A stretch of 64,000 nt of DNA from Empedobacter falsenii (GTDB lineage Bacteria > Bacteroidota > Bacteroidia > Flavobacteriales > Weeksellaceae). The DNA is taken from NCBI RefSeq assembly GCF_013488205.1, contig NZ_CP040908.1, positions 3,597,501-3,661,500 of the forward strand, read 5' to 3'. Position numbers and translations under genes: made by a program. Each line of letters begins with the position of its first letter. The first letter of the stretch is position 1. The notes under the pieces were generated by a model that worked only from the letters and a program-made list of their open reading frames with translations, did not search any database and was not told the origin of the DNA. Below are positions 12,209 through 19,831 of the stretch, piece after piece.

Positions 12209-12231
12209 AAAGTCGCTACAAGAGCGACTTT
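12209..12231. terminator. Terminator of asd
   Basis: AAAGTCGCT and AGCGACTTT arms, 5-nt loop, T run on the minus strand (A8 at 12204-12211). It lies 24 nt past the asd stop. Confidence 0.82.
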
Positions 12232-12254
12232 ATATTCATTTTTAATTGATTTTT

Positions 12255-13250
12255 TTATCCAACTAAATTATGTTTTACTAGATATTCAGCAATTTGAACT
12301 GCATTTGTAGCTGCACCTTTGCGTAAATTATCTGCAACAATCCAACAATTTAATGCATTTGGTTGAGATAAATCACGACGTATACGTCCTACAAAAACAT
12401 CGTCTTTTCCTTCTGAATAGAAAGCCATTGGATAAGTATTTGTGTCTGGATTATCTTGTACTGTTACACCTTCCTGTTCTGCTAATAATTTGCGAACTTC
12501 GGCTAAATCAAAATCATTCTCAAATTCAATATTCACCGACTCCGAATGTCCTCCTTGCACAGGAACACGAACCGCAGTAGCAGTGATATTCATTTCGTCC
12601 ACACGCATAATTTTACGAGGCTCACGCGTTAATTTCAATTCTTCTTTTGTATAACCTGTTTCTTCATCAAAAACATCACAATGAGGCAATGCATTTTTGA
12701 AGATTTGATATGGATAAACTTTCGCAACATCACGTCCTTCAATTTCTCCATTCAATTGTTCAACTGCATCTTTACCAGTTCCTGTAACCGATTGATACGT
12801 AGAAACAACAACACGTTTAATTCCATATTTTTTATGCAAAGGATTTAACACCATTACCAACTGAATTGTAGAACAGTTAGGATTTGCGATGATTTTATCA
12901 TTTGTTGTTAAAATATCTGCATTGATTTCTGGTACAATCAACGGACGATCTGGATCCATTCTCCAAGCCGATGAATTGTCAATTACAGTTGTTCCGACTT
13001 CTGCAAACTTAGGCGCCCACTGTTTGGAAGTTTCTCCACCTGCTGAAAAGATTGCGATATCAGCTCGCATTTCTACAGCATCCTGCATTGATACAATTTT
13101 GTATTCTTTTCCTTTGTATTCAATAGTTTTTCCTATTGATCTTTCTGATGCTACTGGTATAATTTCAGTGATTGGAAAATTTCTTTCTTCCAAAACTTGG
13201 AGCATAACTCTGCCGACCATTCCGGTAGCGCCTACGACTGCTATTCTCAT
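12255..13250 (-). CDS. asd: Aspartate-semialdehyde dehydrogenase
   Basis: NADPH-dependent reduction of aspartyl phosphate to the semialdehyde, the branch point to Lys/DAP, Met and Thr. 331 residues. The N-terminal Rossmann motif is VGATGMVGRVML, the catalytic Cys is in NPNCSTIQLV, and the substrate-binding VPVQGGHSESVNIEF contains the active-site His. It is a single gene with its own terminator. The product feeds MetX/MetY encoded at 3-5 kb, but the genes are separate units. A 257-bp gap upstream shows no riboswitch that I recognise. Confidence 0.96.
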   Translation of the reverse strand: MRIAVVGATGMVGRVMLQVLEERNFPITEIIPVASERSIGKTIEYKGKEYKIVSMQDAVEMRADIAIFSAGGETSKQWAPKFAEVGTTVIDNSSAWRMDPDRPLIVPEINADILTTNDKIIANPNCSTIQLVMVLNPLHKKYGIKRVVVSTYQSVTGTGKDAVEQLNGEIEGRDVAKVYPYQIFKNALPHCDVFDEETGYTKEELKLTREPRKIMRVDEMNITATAVRVPVQGGHSESVNIEFENDFDLAEVRKLLAEQEGVTVQDNPDTNTYPMAFYSEGKDDVFVGRIRRDLSQPNALNCWIVADNLRKGAATNAVQIAEYLVKHNLVG

Positions 13251-13445
13251 TTGTTTATTAAATAATATATTAAAAAATTTCGAATTGCTAATTTACAGAT
13301 TATTTTGATACATTTTTCTCTATTTCATAGGTTTAGCAATCAATTTGATATGATATATTTTATGTTATGATGTTAATTCAGGTTTTTAAACTTTTCCTCG
13401 AATTAAAATTTATAAAACTCTTTTTTATAAGAATTTTGAACACAA

Positions 13446-13474
13446 AAAAAGTGGAACAAATTGCTCCACTTTTT
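13446..13474. terminator. Terminator of the bacilliredoxin gene
   Basis: AAAAAGTGGA and TCCACTTTTT arms with a 9-nt loop and an A/T-rich tail for minus-strand transcription, 34 nt beyond the stop. Confidence 0.8.
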
Positions 13475-13507
13475 AAAATATTTTTGAAATAACCTTCAAA
13501 TTTAGTC

Positions 13508-13918
13508 TTAAGCAAACTCGTTGTAAGCTGCTTTTAAGTTTTCTGCAATAGCTGCTGCAGAGTGCCCTTCGATGTGGTGACGCTCTAACATATGTACTAA
13601 TTCACCATCTTTGAATAAAGCAACTGCTGGAGAACTTGGAGGAAATGGAGCAAAAAATTCACGTGCTTTTGCTACAGCATCTTTATCAAATCCTGCGAAA
13701 ACTGTTGTTAAGTGTGTAGGAACTTTATCATTATCTAATGACATTACAACTCCTGGTCTTGCAGCACCTGCAGCACAACCACAAACACTATTTACCATTA
13801 CCAAAGTTGTTCCTTCTTGTTTTATTGCTGCTTCTACTTGTTCTGGAGTAGTTAAATCTTCAAAACCATTAGAAGTCAACTGAGCCTTCATTGGCATTAC
13901 TATTTCTGCTGGATACAT
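13508..13918 (-). CDS. BrxA/BrxB family bacilliredoxin
   Basis: 136-residue thioredoxin-fold protein of the YphP/YqiW family, thought to remove bacillithiol from protein thiols or act as a disulfide isomerase. It starts MYPAEIVMPMKAQL, the family N-terminus, so the 14 codons further upstream are discarded. The redox motif is CGC in VNSVCGCAAGAARPG. The C-terminal segment FAPFPPSSPAVALFKDGELV and LERHHIEG is also typical. It is divergent from rnpA, with a TAACTTTG box at 13965-13958. Confidence 0.9.
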   Translation of the reverse strand: MYPAEIVMPMKAQLTSNGFEDLTTPEQVEAAIKQEGTTLVMVNSVCGCAAGAARPGVVMSLDNDKVPTHLTTVFAGFDKDAVAKAREFFAPFPPSSPAVALFKDGELVHMLERHHIEGHSAAAIAENLKAAYNEFA

Positions 13919-13957
13919 ATTGTTCTTTTTTTGTTTTAAATAAAAATAAATTATTTT

Positions 13958-14000
13958 CAAAGTTACATAATTCTAAAACTTTTTAGAATACTTACTTTTG
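13958..14000. promoter_or_regulatory. Overlapping divergent promoters of brx and rnpA around a palindrome
   Basis: TAACTTTG on the minus strand (13965-13958) and TACTTTTG on the plus strand (13993-14000) are both TAnnTTTG matches. Between them lies an 8-bp inverted repeat, TTCTAAAA-CT-TTTTAGAA (13971-13988). Its TTC ends fall 19-20 nt from the opposite -7 boxes, where the -33 elements should be, so each promoter appears to use the far end of the same palindrome. Confidence 0.55.
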
Positions 14001-14030
14001 CAGCAACAAATTTACATAGAATTTTGCAAT

Positions 14031-14411
14031 ATGAAATTGACTTTTGGTAAGAATGAGAAACTTAAAAGCAGAAAAGCATTCGATGAATTGTTTTCTGATG
14101 GAAAAACATTTGTTTCTCATCCGATTAGATTTGTCTACAAAATCAAGCCGAAAGCGGATTACAATATAAGGGTAGGAGTAAGTGTTGGAAAGAAAAAATT
14201 TAAATACGCAGTTGACCGAAATTTATTGAAACGCCGTGCTAAAGAAGCTTACAGATTAAATAAATTGTTACTTGAACCTAATGAAAACTATTCGGTTGAT
14301 TTAGTGATGATTTATACTTCTACAAAACATCAACCTTTTGAAGTAATCGAACAATCTGTCAAAACTTTATTAGAAAAATTAAACGAAGCGATACAAACAA
14401 AAAAAGATTAA
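14031..14411 (+). CDS. rnpA: Ribonuclease P protein component
   Basis: Basic protein subunit of RNase P (tRNA 5' maturation). 126 residues from MKLTFGKNEKLKSR; the eleven upstream codons lie between promoter and leader and are not used. The RNR motif is VDRNLLKRRAKEAYRLNK, and the N-terminal SRKAFDELF is typical. It is not in the dnaA-rpmH-rnpA arrangement of many bacteria: neither rpmH nor dnaA is adjacent. The stop codon lies inside the terminator palindrome. Confidence 0.95.
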   Translation: MKLTFGKNEKLKSRKAFDELFSDGKTFVSHPIRFVYKIKPKADYNIRVGVSVGKKKFKYAVDRNLLKRRAKEAYRLNKLLLEPNENYSVDLVMIYTSTKHQPFEVIEQSVKTLLEKLNEAIQTKKD

Positions 14412-14430
14412 TCCTAGGATTAATCTTTTT
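14401..14430 (+). terminator. rnpA terminator overlapping its stop codon
   Basis: A perfect 30-bp palindrome of 15-bp arms centred on CCTAGG. The last codons and TAA of rnpA form the left arm, and a T5 run ends the right arm. Confidence 0.85.
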
Positions 14431-14455
14431 CATTTATTATAAGTTGTAAAACTGT

Positions 14456-14656
14456 TTATTTCTTAAGATTTGTTTGCAATCTGAAAAAACTAAAGTATAC
14501 AGATACTAAAATTAATCCACAAACCGATGCTCCAATTCCTAAAACGCTACGAAAGTTTTCCTCAGCCATAAAACCAGCTTTATAATCCATCTCATATAGG
14601 TTGTAACCTAAACCTATCAACAAAACGATTGTCGCGATATAAATATATGTTTTCAT
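14456..14656 (-). CDS. Small membrane protein, unknown
   Basis: 66-residue protein with two hydrophobic segments at about 4-19 (YIYIATIVLLIGLGYN) and 40-60 (IGASVCGLILVSVYFSFF), joined by an acidic loop, and a basic C-terminus (LQTNLKK). It is 14 nt downstream of the MarC gene and probably co-transcribed. I do not recognise the family. An ATG start and dense codon use without breaks support a real gene. Confidence 0.7.
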   Translation of the reverse strand: MKTYIYIATIVLLIGLGYNLYEMDYKAGFMAEENFRSVLGIGASVCGLILVSVYFSFFRLQTNLKK

Positions 14657-14670
14657 TAGATAATGAATTT

Positions 14671-15285
14671 TTAAATTTTAATTTCATTCATAAACAATGC
14701 ACCGATATTTGACGTAAATAATTTGATTGCGATTGACAATAAAATTACTCCAAATACTTTTTTAAGCACCGATAAAACGCCAGGTCCCATCCATTTTTCG
14801 AGTTTTCCTGCGAATTTCAGCACCAAATATACGATTAACATATTTAATATAATCGCAATCACAATGTTAATATCTGCAAACTGCGAACGAAGCGAAAGTA
14901 CAGTTGTCAACGAACCTGCACCCGCAACTAACGGAAACGCAATAGGAACGATGGATGCAGAGTTGGATTCGACTCCTTTCTGGATTTCAATTCCCAAAAT
15001 CATTTCGATAGCGATGATAAAAATCACAAAAGCTCCAGCAACGGCAAACGACTGAACATCAACACCAACTAATTTCAAAATTTTTGTTCCGAAAAATAAA
15101 AACGAAATCATCAAGATTCCTGCTGCGATAGACGCTTTTTCAGACTGAATATGCCCAACTTTGCTTCGAATTCCTACAATAATTGGAATACTTCCTAAGA
15201 TATCGATAACTGCAAAAAGTACGGCGAAAGTTGTTCCGATTTGATTGAAAGAGAATTTCTGAAAAAATGATATTATATTTTCCAT
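14671..15285 (-). CDS. MarC family (UPF0056) integral membrane protein
   Basis: 204 residues with six hydrophobic spans. It opens FNQIGTTFAVLFAVIDILGS and contains PIAFPLVAGAGSLTTVLSL, both characteristic of MarC/YchE/YhgN proteins. The function of the family is unsettled (MarC is not itself a multidrug pump). It is the first gene of a two-gene unit with the small membrane protein at 14456-14656. Confidence 0.88.
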   Translation of the reverse strand: MENIISFFQKFSFNQIGTTFAVLFAVIDILGSIPIIVGIRSKVGHIQSEKASIAAGILMISFLFFGTKILKLVGVDVQSFAVAGAFVIFIIAIEMILGIEIQKGVESNSASIVPIAFPLVAGAGSLTTVLSLRSQFADINIVIAIILNMLIVYLVLKFAGKLEKWMGPGVLSVLKKVFGVILLSIAIKLFTSNIGALFMNEIKI

Positions 15286-15368
15286 TCGTATTTAGTGATA
15301 ATTAATTGGTTGATGCAAAAATAAAAGTTTTTATGAACAAATTTTCATAAAAAAGCAAGAAATCAATC

Positions 15369-16121
15369 TTAATCCAACCAATTCTTAAAATCTGTCACTT
15401 TTTCGCGACTCACAATCATATCTTGTTCGTTGTAAGTATTTAAAATTATTTTTAATCTAGAATTAGAATACATTGTAATTTCTTTAATCGAATCGATTTG
15501 AATAATTTGACTACGATTAATTCTAAAAAACTTTTTCGGGTCGATTTGTTCTTCCACTTTATCCAACGAAAAATCTACCAAATAATTTCGGTTTTCTTTT
15601 GTATGAATATACGTTGCTTTGTTTTCACTAAAAAAACATTCAATATTATCGATTTCTATAATTTTGATTGATGTTCCTATTTTAATCGAAAAACGTTCTT
15701 TAAATTTTTCGGTTTGATTATTTGAAAAAAAATTTTTCAATTCATTTAGATTAAAACTTGAAGATGCTTGCTGAAATTGTTTTTCAAATTTTTCAATTGC
15801 AAACTTCAATTCCTCTTCATCAACAGGTTTCAACAAATAGTCAACCGAATTTAATTTAAACGCTTTCAATACATATTCGTCATAAGCCGTCGTAAAAATA
15901 ATCGCAGACGAAACATTAACTTGATTAAAAATCTCAAACGACAAACCGTCTGATAACTGAATATCCAGAAAAATTAAATCTGGATTTGGATTCGTTTTCA
16001 ACCACGCTACACTTTCTTCTACAGAATGCAACATTTCATGTATTTGATAACCCAATTTTTCTACACGTCGCTTTAATAAACGCGCAGCAGGCTTTTCATC
16101 TTCTATAATTAATATTTTCAT
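15369..16121 (-). CDS. LytTR-family response regulator
   Basis: 250 residues. The receiver domain (1-120) has the acidic pair Glu7-Asp8 in IIEDEKPA, phosphoacceptor Asp53 in LIFLDIQL, Thr77 (IFTTAYDEY) and Lys98 (YLLKPVDEEE). The LytTR DNA-binding domain (about 145-250) has FFSENKATYIHT and FFRINRSQIIQID. It is the output partner of the kinase at 16851-18383. A broken CPBP protease gene separates the two genes, with only 6 nt between that gene and this ATG, so all are in one unit. Confidence 0.93.
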   Translation of the reverse strand: MKILIIEDEKPAARLLKRRVEKLGYQIHEMLHSVEESVAWLKTNPNPDLIFLDIQLSDGLSFEIFNQVNVSSAIIFTTAYDEYVLKAFKLNSVDYLLKPVDEEELKFAIEKFEKQFQQASSSFNLNELKNFFSNNQTEKFKERFSIKIGTSIKIIEIDNIECFFSENKATYIHTKENRNYLVDFSLDKVEEQIDPKKFFRINRSQIIQIDSIKEITMYSNSRLKIILNTYNEQDMIVSREKVTDFKNWLD

Positions 16122-16127
16122 CTTTTT

Positions 16128-16850
16128 TTAAGTTAGTTCACGAGTCGGTTTTCTCATAAAAATTTTATTCCAAACAAATAATAAAGCAAGTATAATGACA
16201 AAAATGATCAATGTTGCGAGATTTGTTTTTGCCATTAAAGCATGAATTGTTGCTGGAACAATAATCGATTTTGTTCGAATCGTTGAAAAGGTTAATACAA
16301 AAGAAAAAACAATGCACAATAACATGAAAATTCCAAAACCTCCAAATTGATCGAAATCTTTAAAAATTAGTAAATGCCAAACAGCCCAAAATACTCCTGT
16401 TACAATGCTTTTTATTATCCAAAATATATTTCCTAAAACATCGTTCAAATAACCTCGTCAAGTATATTCTTCCATTATATCATAAAGCAACGTAACAGAA
16501 ATAAAAATCGCTGCCCACAAATGTTTATTAATTCCGTAATCGTTATTTATCCCATAAATTGAATAACCAACGAGTAATATAAATGGAAAAATCAATGTTT
16601 TGAAACCTTCTTTTCCTAGAAGAGAGACTTCTTTTTTAACTTTAGAGAATTTATAGAAAAGTAAACTAATTAGAAAAATAATCAACCCATGATTCATATT
16701 CCAAGGCAGTTGAAAATCGACTAAACCTCCAAAAATCAATTGTAAAAAATTAGGACATTTACGAATCAGAAAAGTTCCGATTAATATCAATCCATAAAAA
16801 ATAATTATTCTAACCCAATTTGTTTGCTTTATTTGATTTATAAAATTCAT
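16128..16850 (-). pseudogene. CPBP (CAAX/bacteriocin-processing) intramembrane protease gene with an in-frame TGA
   Basis: Two consecutive frames in the same phase make one CPBP-family protein of about 240 codons. The upstream part (16850 to 16461) ends in DIMEEYT, the EE of motif 1. The codon at 16460-16458 is TGA, and the frame resumes at once with RGYLNDVLG, so the site reads EEYT-stop-RGYL where the family has EExxxRG, often with Trp before Arg. A TGG-to-TGA change is the simplest explanation. The downstream part carries VFWAVWHLLIF (motif with catalytic His) and IHALMA. The gene lies between kinase and regulator, starting directly after the kinase stop (TAAATG). Confidence 0.85.
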
Positions 16851-18383
16851 TTATTGCCACTTTTTATTTTGCTCTTTTTCCAAGATTTCTTTGGCTTTAT
16901 TCTCTTCCCAACCAGAACCATACGCAAAAACTTTTACAGCATTTAGTGCAACGCCCAATCCCCAACCTAAAACTGGCCAATAAAACCACCAATGTCCATT
17001 ATTTGTAACTAAATTCAGAATAAAAAAGAATAAACTCATTACAACATAAGTTCCTAAATGCGCATAAAACTTTTTCAATTCTTTTGCACGCTCTATTGCA
17101 CGTAAATAAGCTTGTTGTTCGTCAAAATTTTGTGTATTCATAGTTGTATTTTTTTGTGTTAATATGGGAAGTTCTACACGAAATAGTTGTTCATTTTTTT
17201 CGATGTTCACTTCTCGGTTAGAAATTAATTGATAACGATTAATAATATTTTTCAGCCCAATTCCTGTCGAATCTTTAATGGTTTCTTTTGGTTGGAAAGA
17301 ATTTTCAATTATCAAATAATTATCTTTTTTATAAATTTTAATTTTCAAAGGTTTTTGATCAGATACAATATTGTGTTTGATTGTATTTTCTAATAAAATC
17401 TGCAAAGAAAGTGGCACAATAAATTCGGTTTCAGAGAAAGTTATTTGTTCAATTTCGAAATCGATGCTATTTTCAAATCTTAATTTTAGAAGGTTGACAT
17501 AGGTTTTTGCAAAATTTATTTCTTCTTGAATCGACACAACTTCTTTGTCTTTTTGTTCTAAAACATATCGATAAATCTTAGAAAGCGATGTTGTAAAATC
17601 TATCGCATTATCTGGATTTTCTTCAATCAAACCAGTTAAAACATTCAAACTATTGAATAAAAAATGTGGGTCTAATTGACTTTTTAAGGTTTCGAATTGT
17701 GCAGTTGCTGTTTCTGCTTTTGTTGATTCGATAACAATTTTACGTTCTAATTTATTTTTCTTTCGATCGATAATAAAGAATAAAAACAAAAAGAAAACCG
17801 TGATAACTGCAACTAAAAGATAATTGATCGATTGATCGTAAAAAATATATTTCTGCAAAAGGAGATTCGCAAACTCCACGAATACATAATACAATACCAA
17901 CGTATAAATAATAGAACGTAAAAAATACTTTCTTAAAACTTTTTCTGGTTTAGGCGAATCTGGTACATCTATTCTATATTCATTAAAAATGCTTGTATTC
18001 ACAAAAGATGCTGCAACACTGAACGAAAAATATCCGATAAAATATTTGATAGCTTCTGGATGAAAAAATTGATTGAATGATACATTTGGAGATGTAAAAA
18101 ATATCACGCTATAAATCAAAACATTGATTACAAATAGAATCAAAATATTACGAACAATTAACTTTTTGTCAGAAACAATAATTCCTTCTAAGAATTTTAA
18201 AAAGACCAACCCTAAAGCAACAAATTTTAGAAAGTTTCCTGTTAACAAGCCTACTTCTACACCTAAATCAAAATTTGAATTATTTTGAAAATTAATTGTA
18301 CTAAAATCAAATACATATACTAAAATTGCAAATGAAAATACAAATGAAAATAATCTCAAATATCCTTTATAATACTTATCCAT
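16851..18383 (-). CDS. LytS/YehU-type sensor histidine kinase fused to a 2TM domain
   Basis: 510 residues from the ATG at 18383 (a TTG three codons upstream is less likely). The N-terminal half has about six membrane spans. The His_kinase block LKSQLDPHFLFNSLNVLTGL carries the phospho-His, the N-box is LLENTIKHN and the G-box GIGLKNI. After PILTQKNTT the frame runs without a stop into MNTQNFDEQQAYLRAIERAK and two more spans (YVVMSLFFFILNL, WFYWPVLGWGLGVAL), a 2TM domain (PF13239 type) that is usually a separate protein in Flavobacteriia. It senses an unknown signal and should phosphorylate the LytTR regulator (15369-16121). Confidence 0.9.
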   Translation of the reverse strand: MDKYYKGYLRLFSFVFSFAILVYVFDFSTINFQNNSNFDLGVEVGLLTGNFLKFVALGLVFLKFLEGIIVSDKKLIVRNILILFVINVLIYSVIFFTSPNVSFNQFFHPEAIKYFIGYFSFSVAASFVNTSIFNEYRIDVPDSPKPEKVLRKYFLRSIIYTLVLYYVFVEFANLLLQKYIFYDQSINYLLVAVITVFFLFLFFIIDRKKNKLERKIVIESTKAETATAQFETLKSQLDPHFLFNSLNVLTGLIEENPDNAIDFTTSLSKIYRYVLEQKDKEVVSIQEEINFAKTYVNLLKLRFENSIDFEIEQITFSETEFIVPLSLQILLENTIKHNIVSDQKPLKIKIYKKDNYLIIENSFQPKETIKDSTGIGLKNIINRYQLISNREVNIEKNEQLFRVELPILTQKNTTMNTQNFDEQQAYLRAIERAKELKKFYAHLGTYVVMSLFFFILNLVTNNGHWWFYWPVLGWGLGVALNAVKVFAYGSGWEENKAKEILEKEQNKKWQ

Positions 18384-18449
18384 ATCAAGCAATCAAATTA
18401 ATTAACCAAAAAATAATTTCGTGAATAAATTGTGCAACTAAAGCTATCA

Positions 18450-19076
18450 TTATAGTACGTTTTTACATTCGTTATTCAACAAGGCTTCGGCACGATTTTT
18501 TCCCCATATCGGTTCATTATTTTTTGGCTTTTCAGCATTAAATAAAGCTAAAGATTTTTTTACATTTTTACAATCTTGTGTAATATCCATTCCGCTATAT
18601 TTTGCAGCATTGATATTAAACTCAGCCAAACCTAAAACAGAACGCGGATTACTAGGATTTAACATCAACGATTTTTGATAGATTTGTACTACTTCTGGAT
18701 AATAAATTGCACCATTTTGCATTGGATTCTGCACAATTTCTGCTGTTAAATACAACGCTTTCAAATTGAGAATTTCTATATTTAATGGATTATTTTTAAC
18801 TAGATCATCGATTTGAGTTTTTACATTCGAAAGAATTTCTTCGTTTTTATCCACATCTTTTGATTCGAAAGTTTTCAAAACTTCAGAAAAAGTCAAATAA
18901 TATTTAGGTAACCATTCATTTGGATAATCATTTATTAATTGCTTAAAATTAGCTTCAGAAGAATGATTTCCTTTGTTCCATTCCGTTAAAGTTTTATTCA
19001 TATCTGATTCAAAATTCTTTTGTGCAAAAGTTGATACAGCGAATAAAATTGCGATTGTTAAGAAAATTGTTTTCAT
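18450..19076 (-). CDS. Exported protein of unknown function, TPR-like
   Basis: About 208 residues from MKTIFLTIAILFAVSTFAQ, a clear signal peptide; a further 37 codons upstream look non-coding. The mature part is helical, with repeat-like segments (WNKGNHSSEANFKQLINDYP, IYQKSLMLNPSNPRSVLGLAEFNI) resembling tetratricopeptide repeats, and Cys residues near the C-terminus (DCKNVKK, NNECKNVL). No family name can be given. The two-component genes lie downstream, and a divergent exported protein gene starts 149 bp away. Confidence 0.75.
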   Translation of the reverse strand: MKTIFLTIAILFAVSTFAQKNFESDMNKTLTEWNKGNHSSEANFKQLINDYPNEWLPKYYLTFSEVLKTFESKDVDKNEEILSNVKTQIDDLVKNNPLNIEILNLKALYLTAEIVQNPMQNGAIYYPEVVQIYQKSLMLNPSNPRSVLGLAEFNINAAKYSGMDITQDCKNVKKSLALFNAEKPKNNEPIWGKNRAEALLNNECKNVL

Positions 19077-19224
19077 CATTTGTTTTTTTTTAATTTGTTG
19101 AGTCAAAGTTCTTACAAACACTTTTCGTTTGAAATTATATGTTACCGAATTGTCAATTTTCGAGGACGAATTGTAAAATGGTTTCATTTTTGGATTAACA
19201 TAATCAAAACTAAATCAATCGAAT

Positions 19225-19761
19225 ATGAAAAAACTCTTTTTAGCTACTTTACTTGTAACGGCTTTTGCAAGTAATACGAAAGCGCAAGTGACAGGGCGTT
19301 ACAGCCAAGTTGCGTTGACTGCGCCAGACGAATTGCGCGATAGTGAAAATGATGTGCAAATAACAAAAGACAAACAATCTTCGAAGAAAATTTGGATCGA
19401 TCATTTGATTCCAAACAAGCGTATTTATGCGATTTCTTATTTAGCAAGTGACGAAAAAGTAATCTATACAATTCCGAAACAATTGGTCGGGAATTATCAA
19501 ATCAATACAGGTTGTGTTATATATGATAACGAAGAAAATCAATTGACAATTTCGGCGAATAATCCTGTTGATTGCATTGGAATTAGTCAAAAAGATTATG
19601 AAAATATTTCGGTTGGAAAAGATGGTGTTTCTGTAGGGAAAACTAAAGTTGGATCGAACGGAAAAATCTCAACAAACGGAGTAGAAATCAAAGGAAGTGA
19701 AGTGAAAGTTGATGCAAAAAAGTTGCTTTCTGGCATACAATATGTTGGACGTAAAGCTTAA
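19225..19761 (+). CDS. Exported protein of unknown function
   Basis: 178 residues starting MKKLFLATLLVTAFASNTKAQ (signal peptide). The C-terminal third repeats short Gly/Val/Lys blocks (VGKDGVSVGKTKVGSNGKIS, GVEIKGSEVKVDAKK), which suggests a beta-solenoid or extended repeat. Two Cys (TGCVIYD, PVDCIG) may form a disulfide. It ends at a strong terminator. No family recognised. Confidence 0.78.
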   Translation: MKKLFLATLLVTAFASNTKAQVTGRYSQVALTAPDELRDSENDVQITKDKQSSKKIWIDHLIPNKRIYAISYLASDEKVIYTIPKQLVGNYQINTGCVIYDNEENQLTISANNPVDCIGISQKDYENISVGKDGVSVGKTKVGSNGKISTNGVEIKGSEVKVDAKKLLSGIQYVGRKA

Positions 19762-19774
19762 AAATATTCAAAAT

Positions 19775-19810
19775 AAAAGGGACAACTCAAAAACTGAGAT
19801 TGTCCCTTTT
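19775..19810. terminator. Bidirectional terminator between 19225-19761 and batD
   Basis: AAAAGGGACAA and TTGTCCCTTTT arms (11 bp), with CTC/GAG pairing inside, and runs of A and T outside. It lies between convergent genes. Confidence 0.87.
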
Positions 19811-19831
19811 ACTATCTAAAAAACTTGAAAT

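Noticed and set aside
16128-16448. Separate small membrane gene
   Set aside because: Same phase as the frame before the TGA and carries the second half of CPBP motifs; treated as part of the broken gene.
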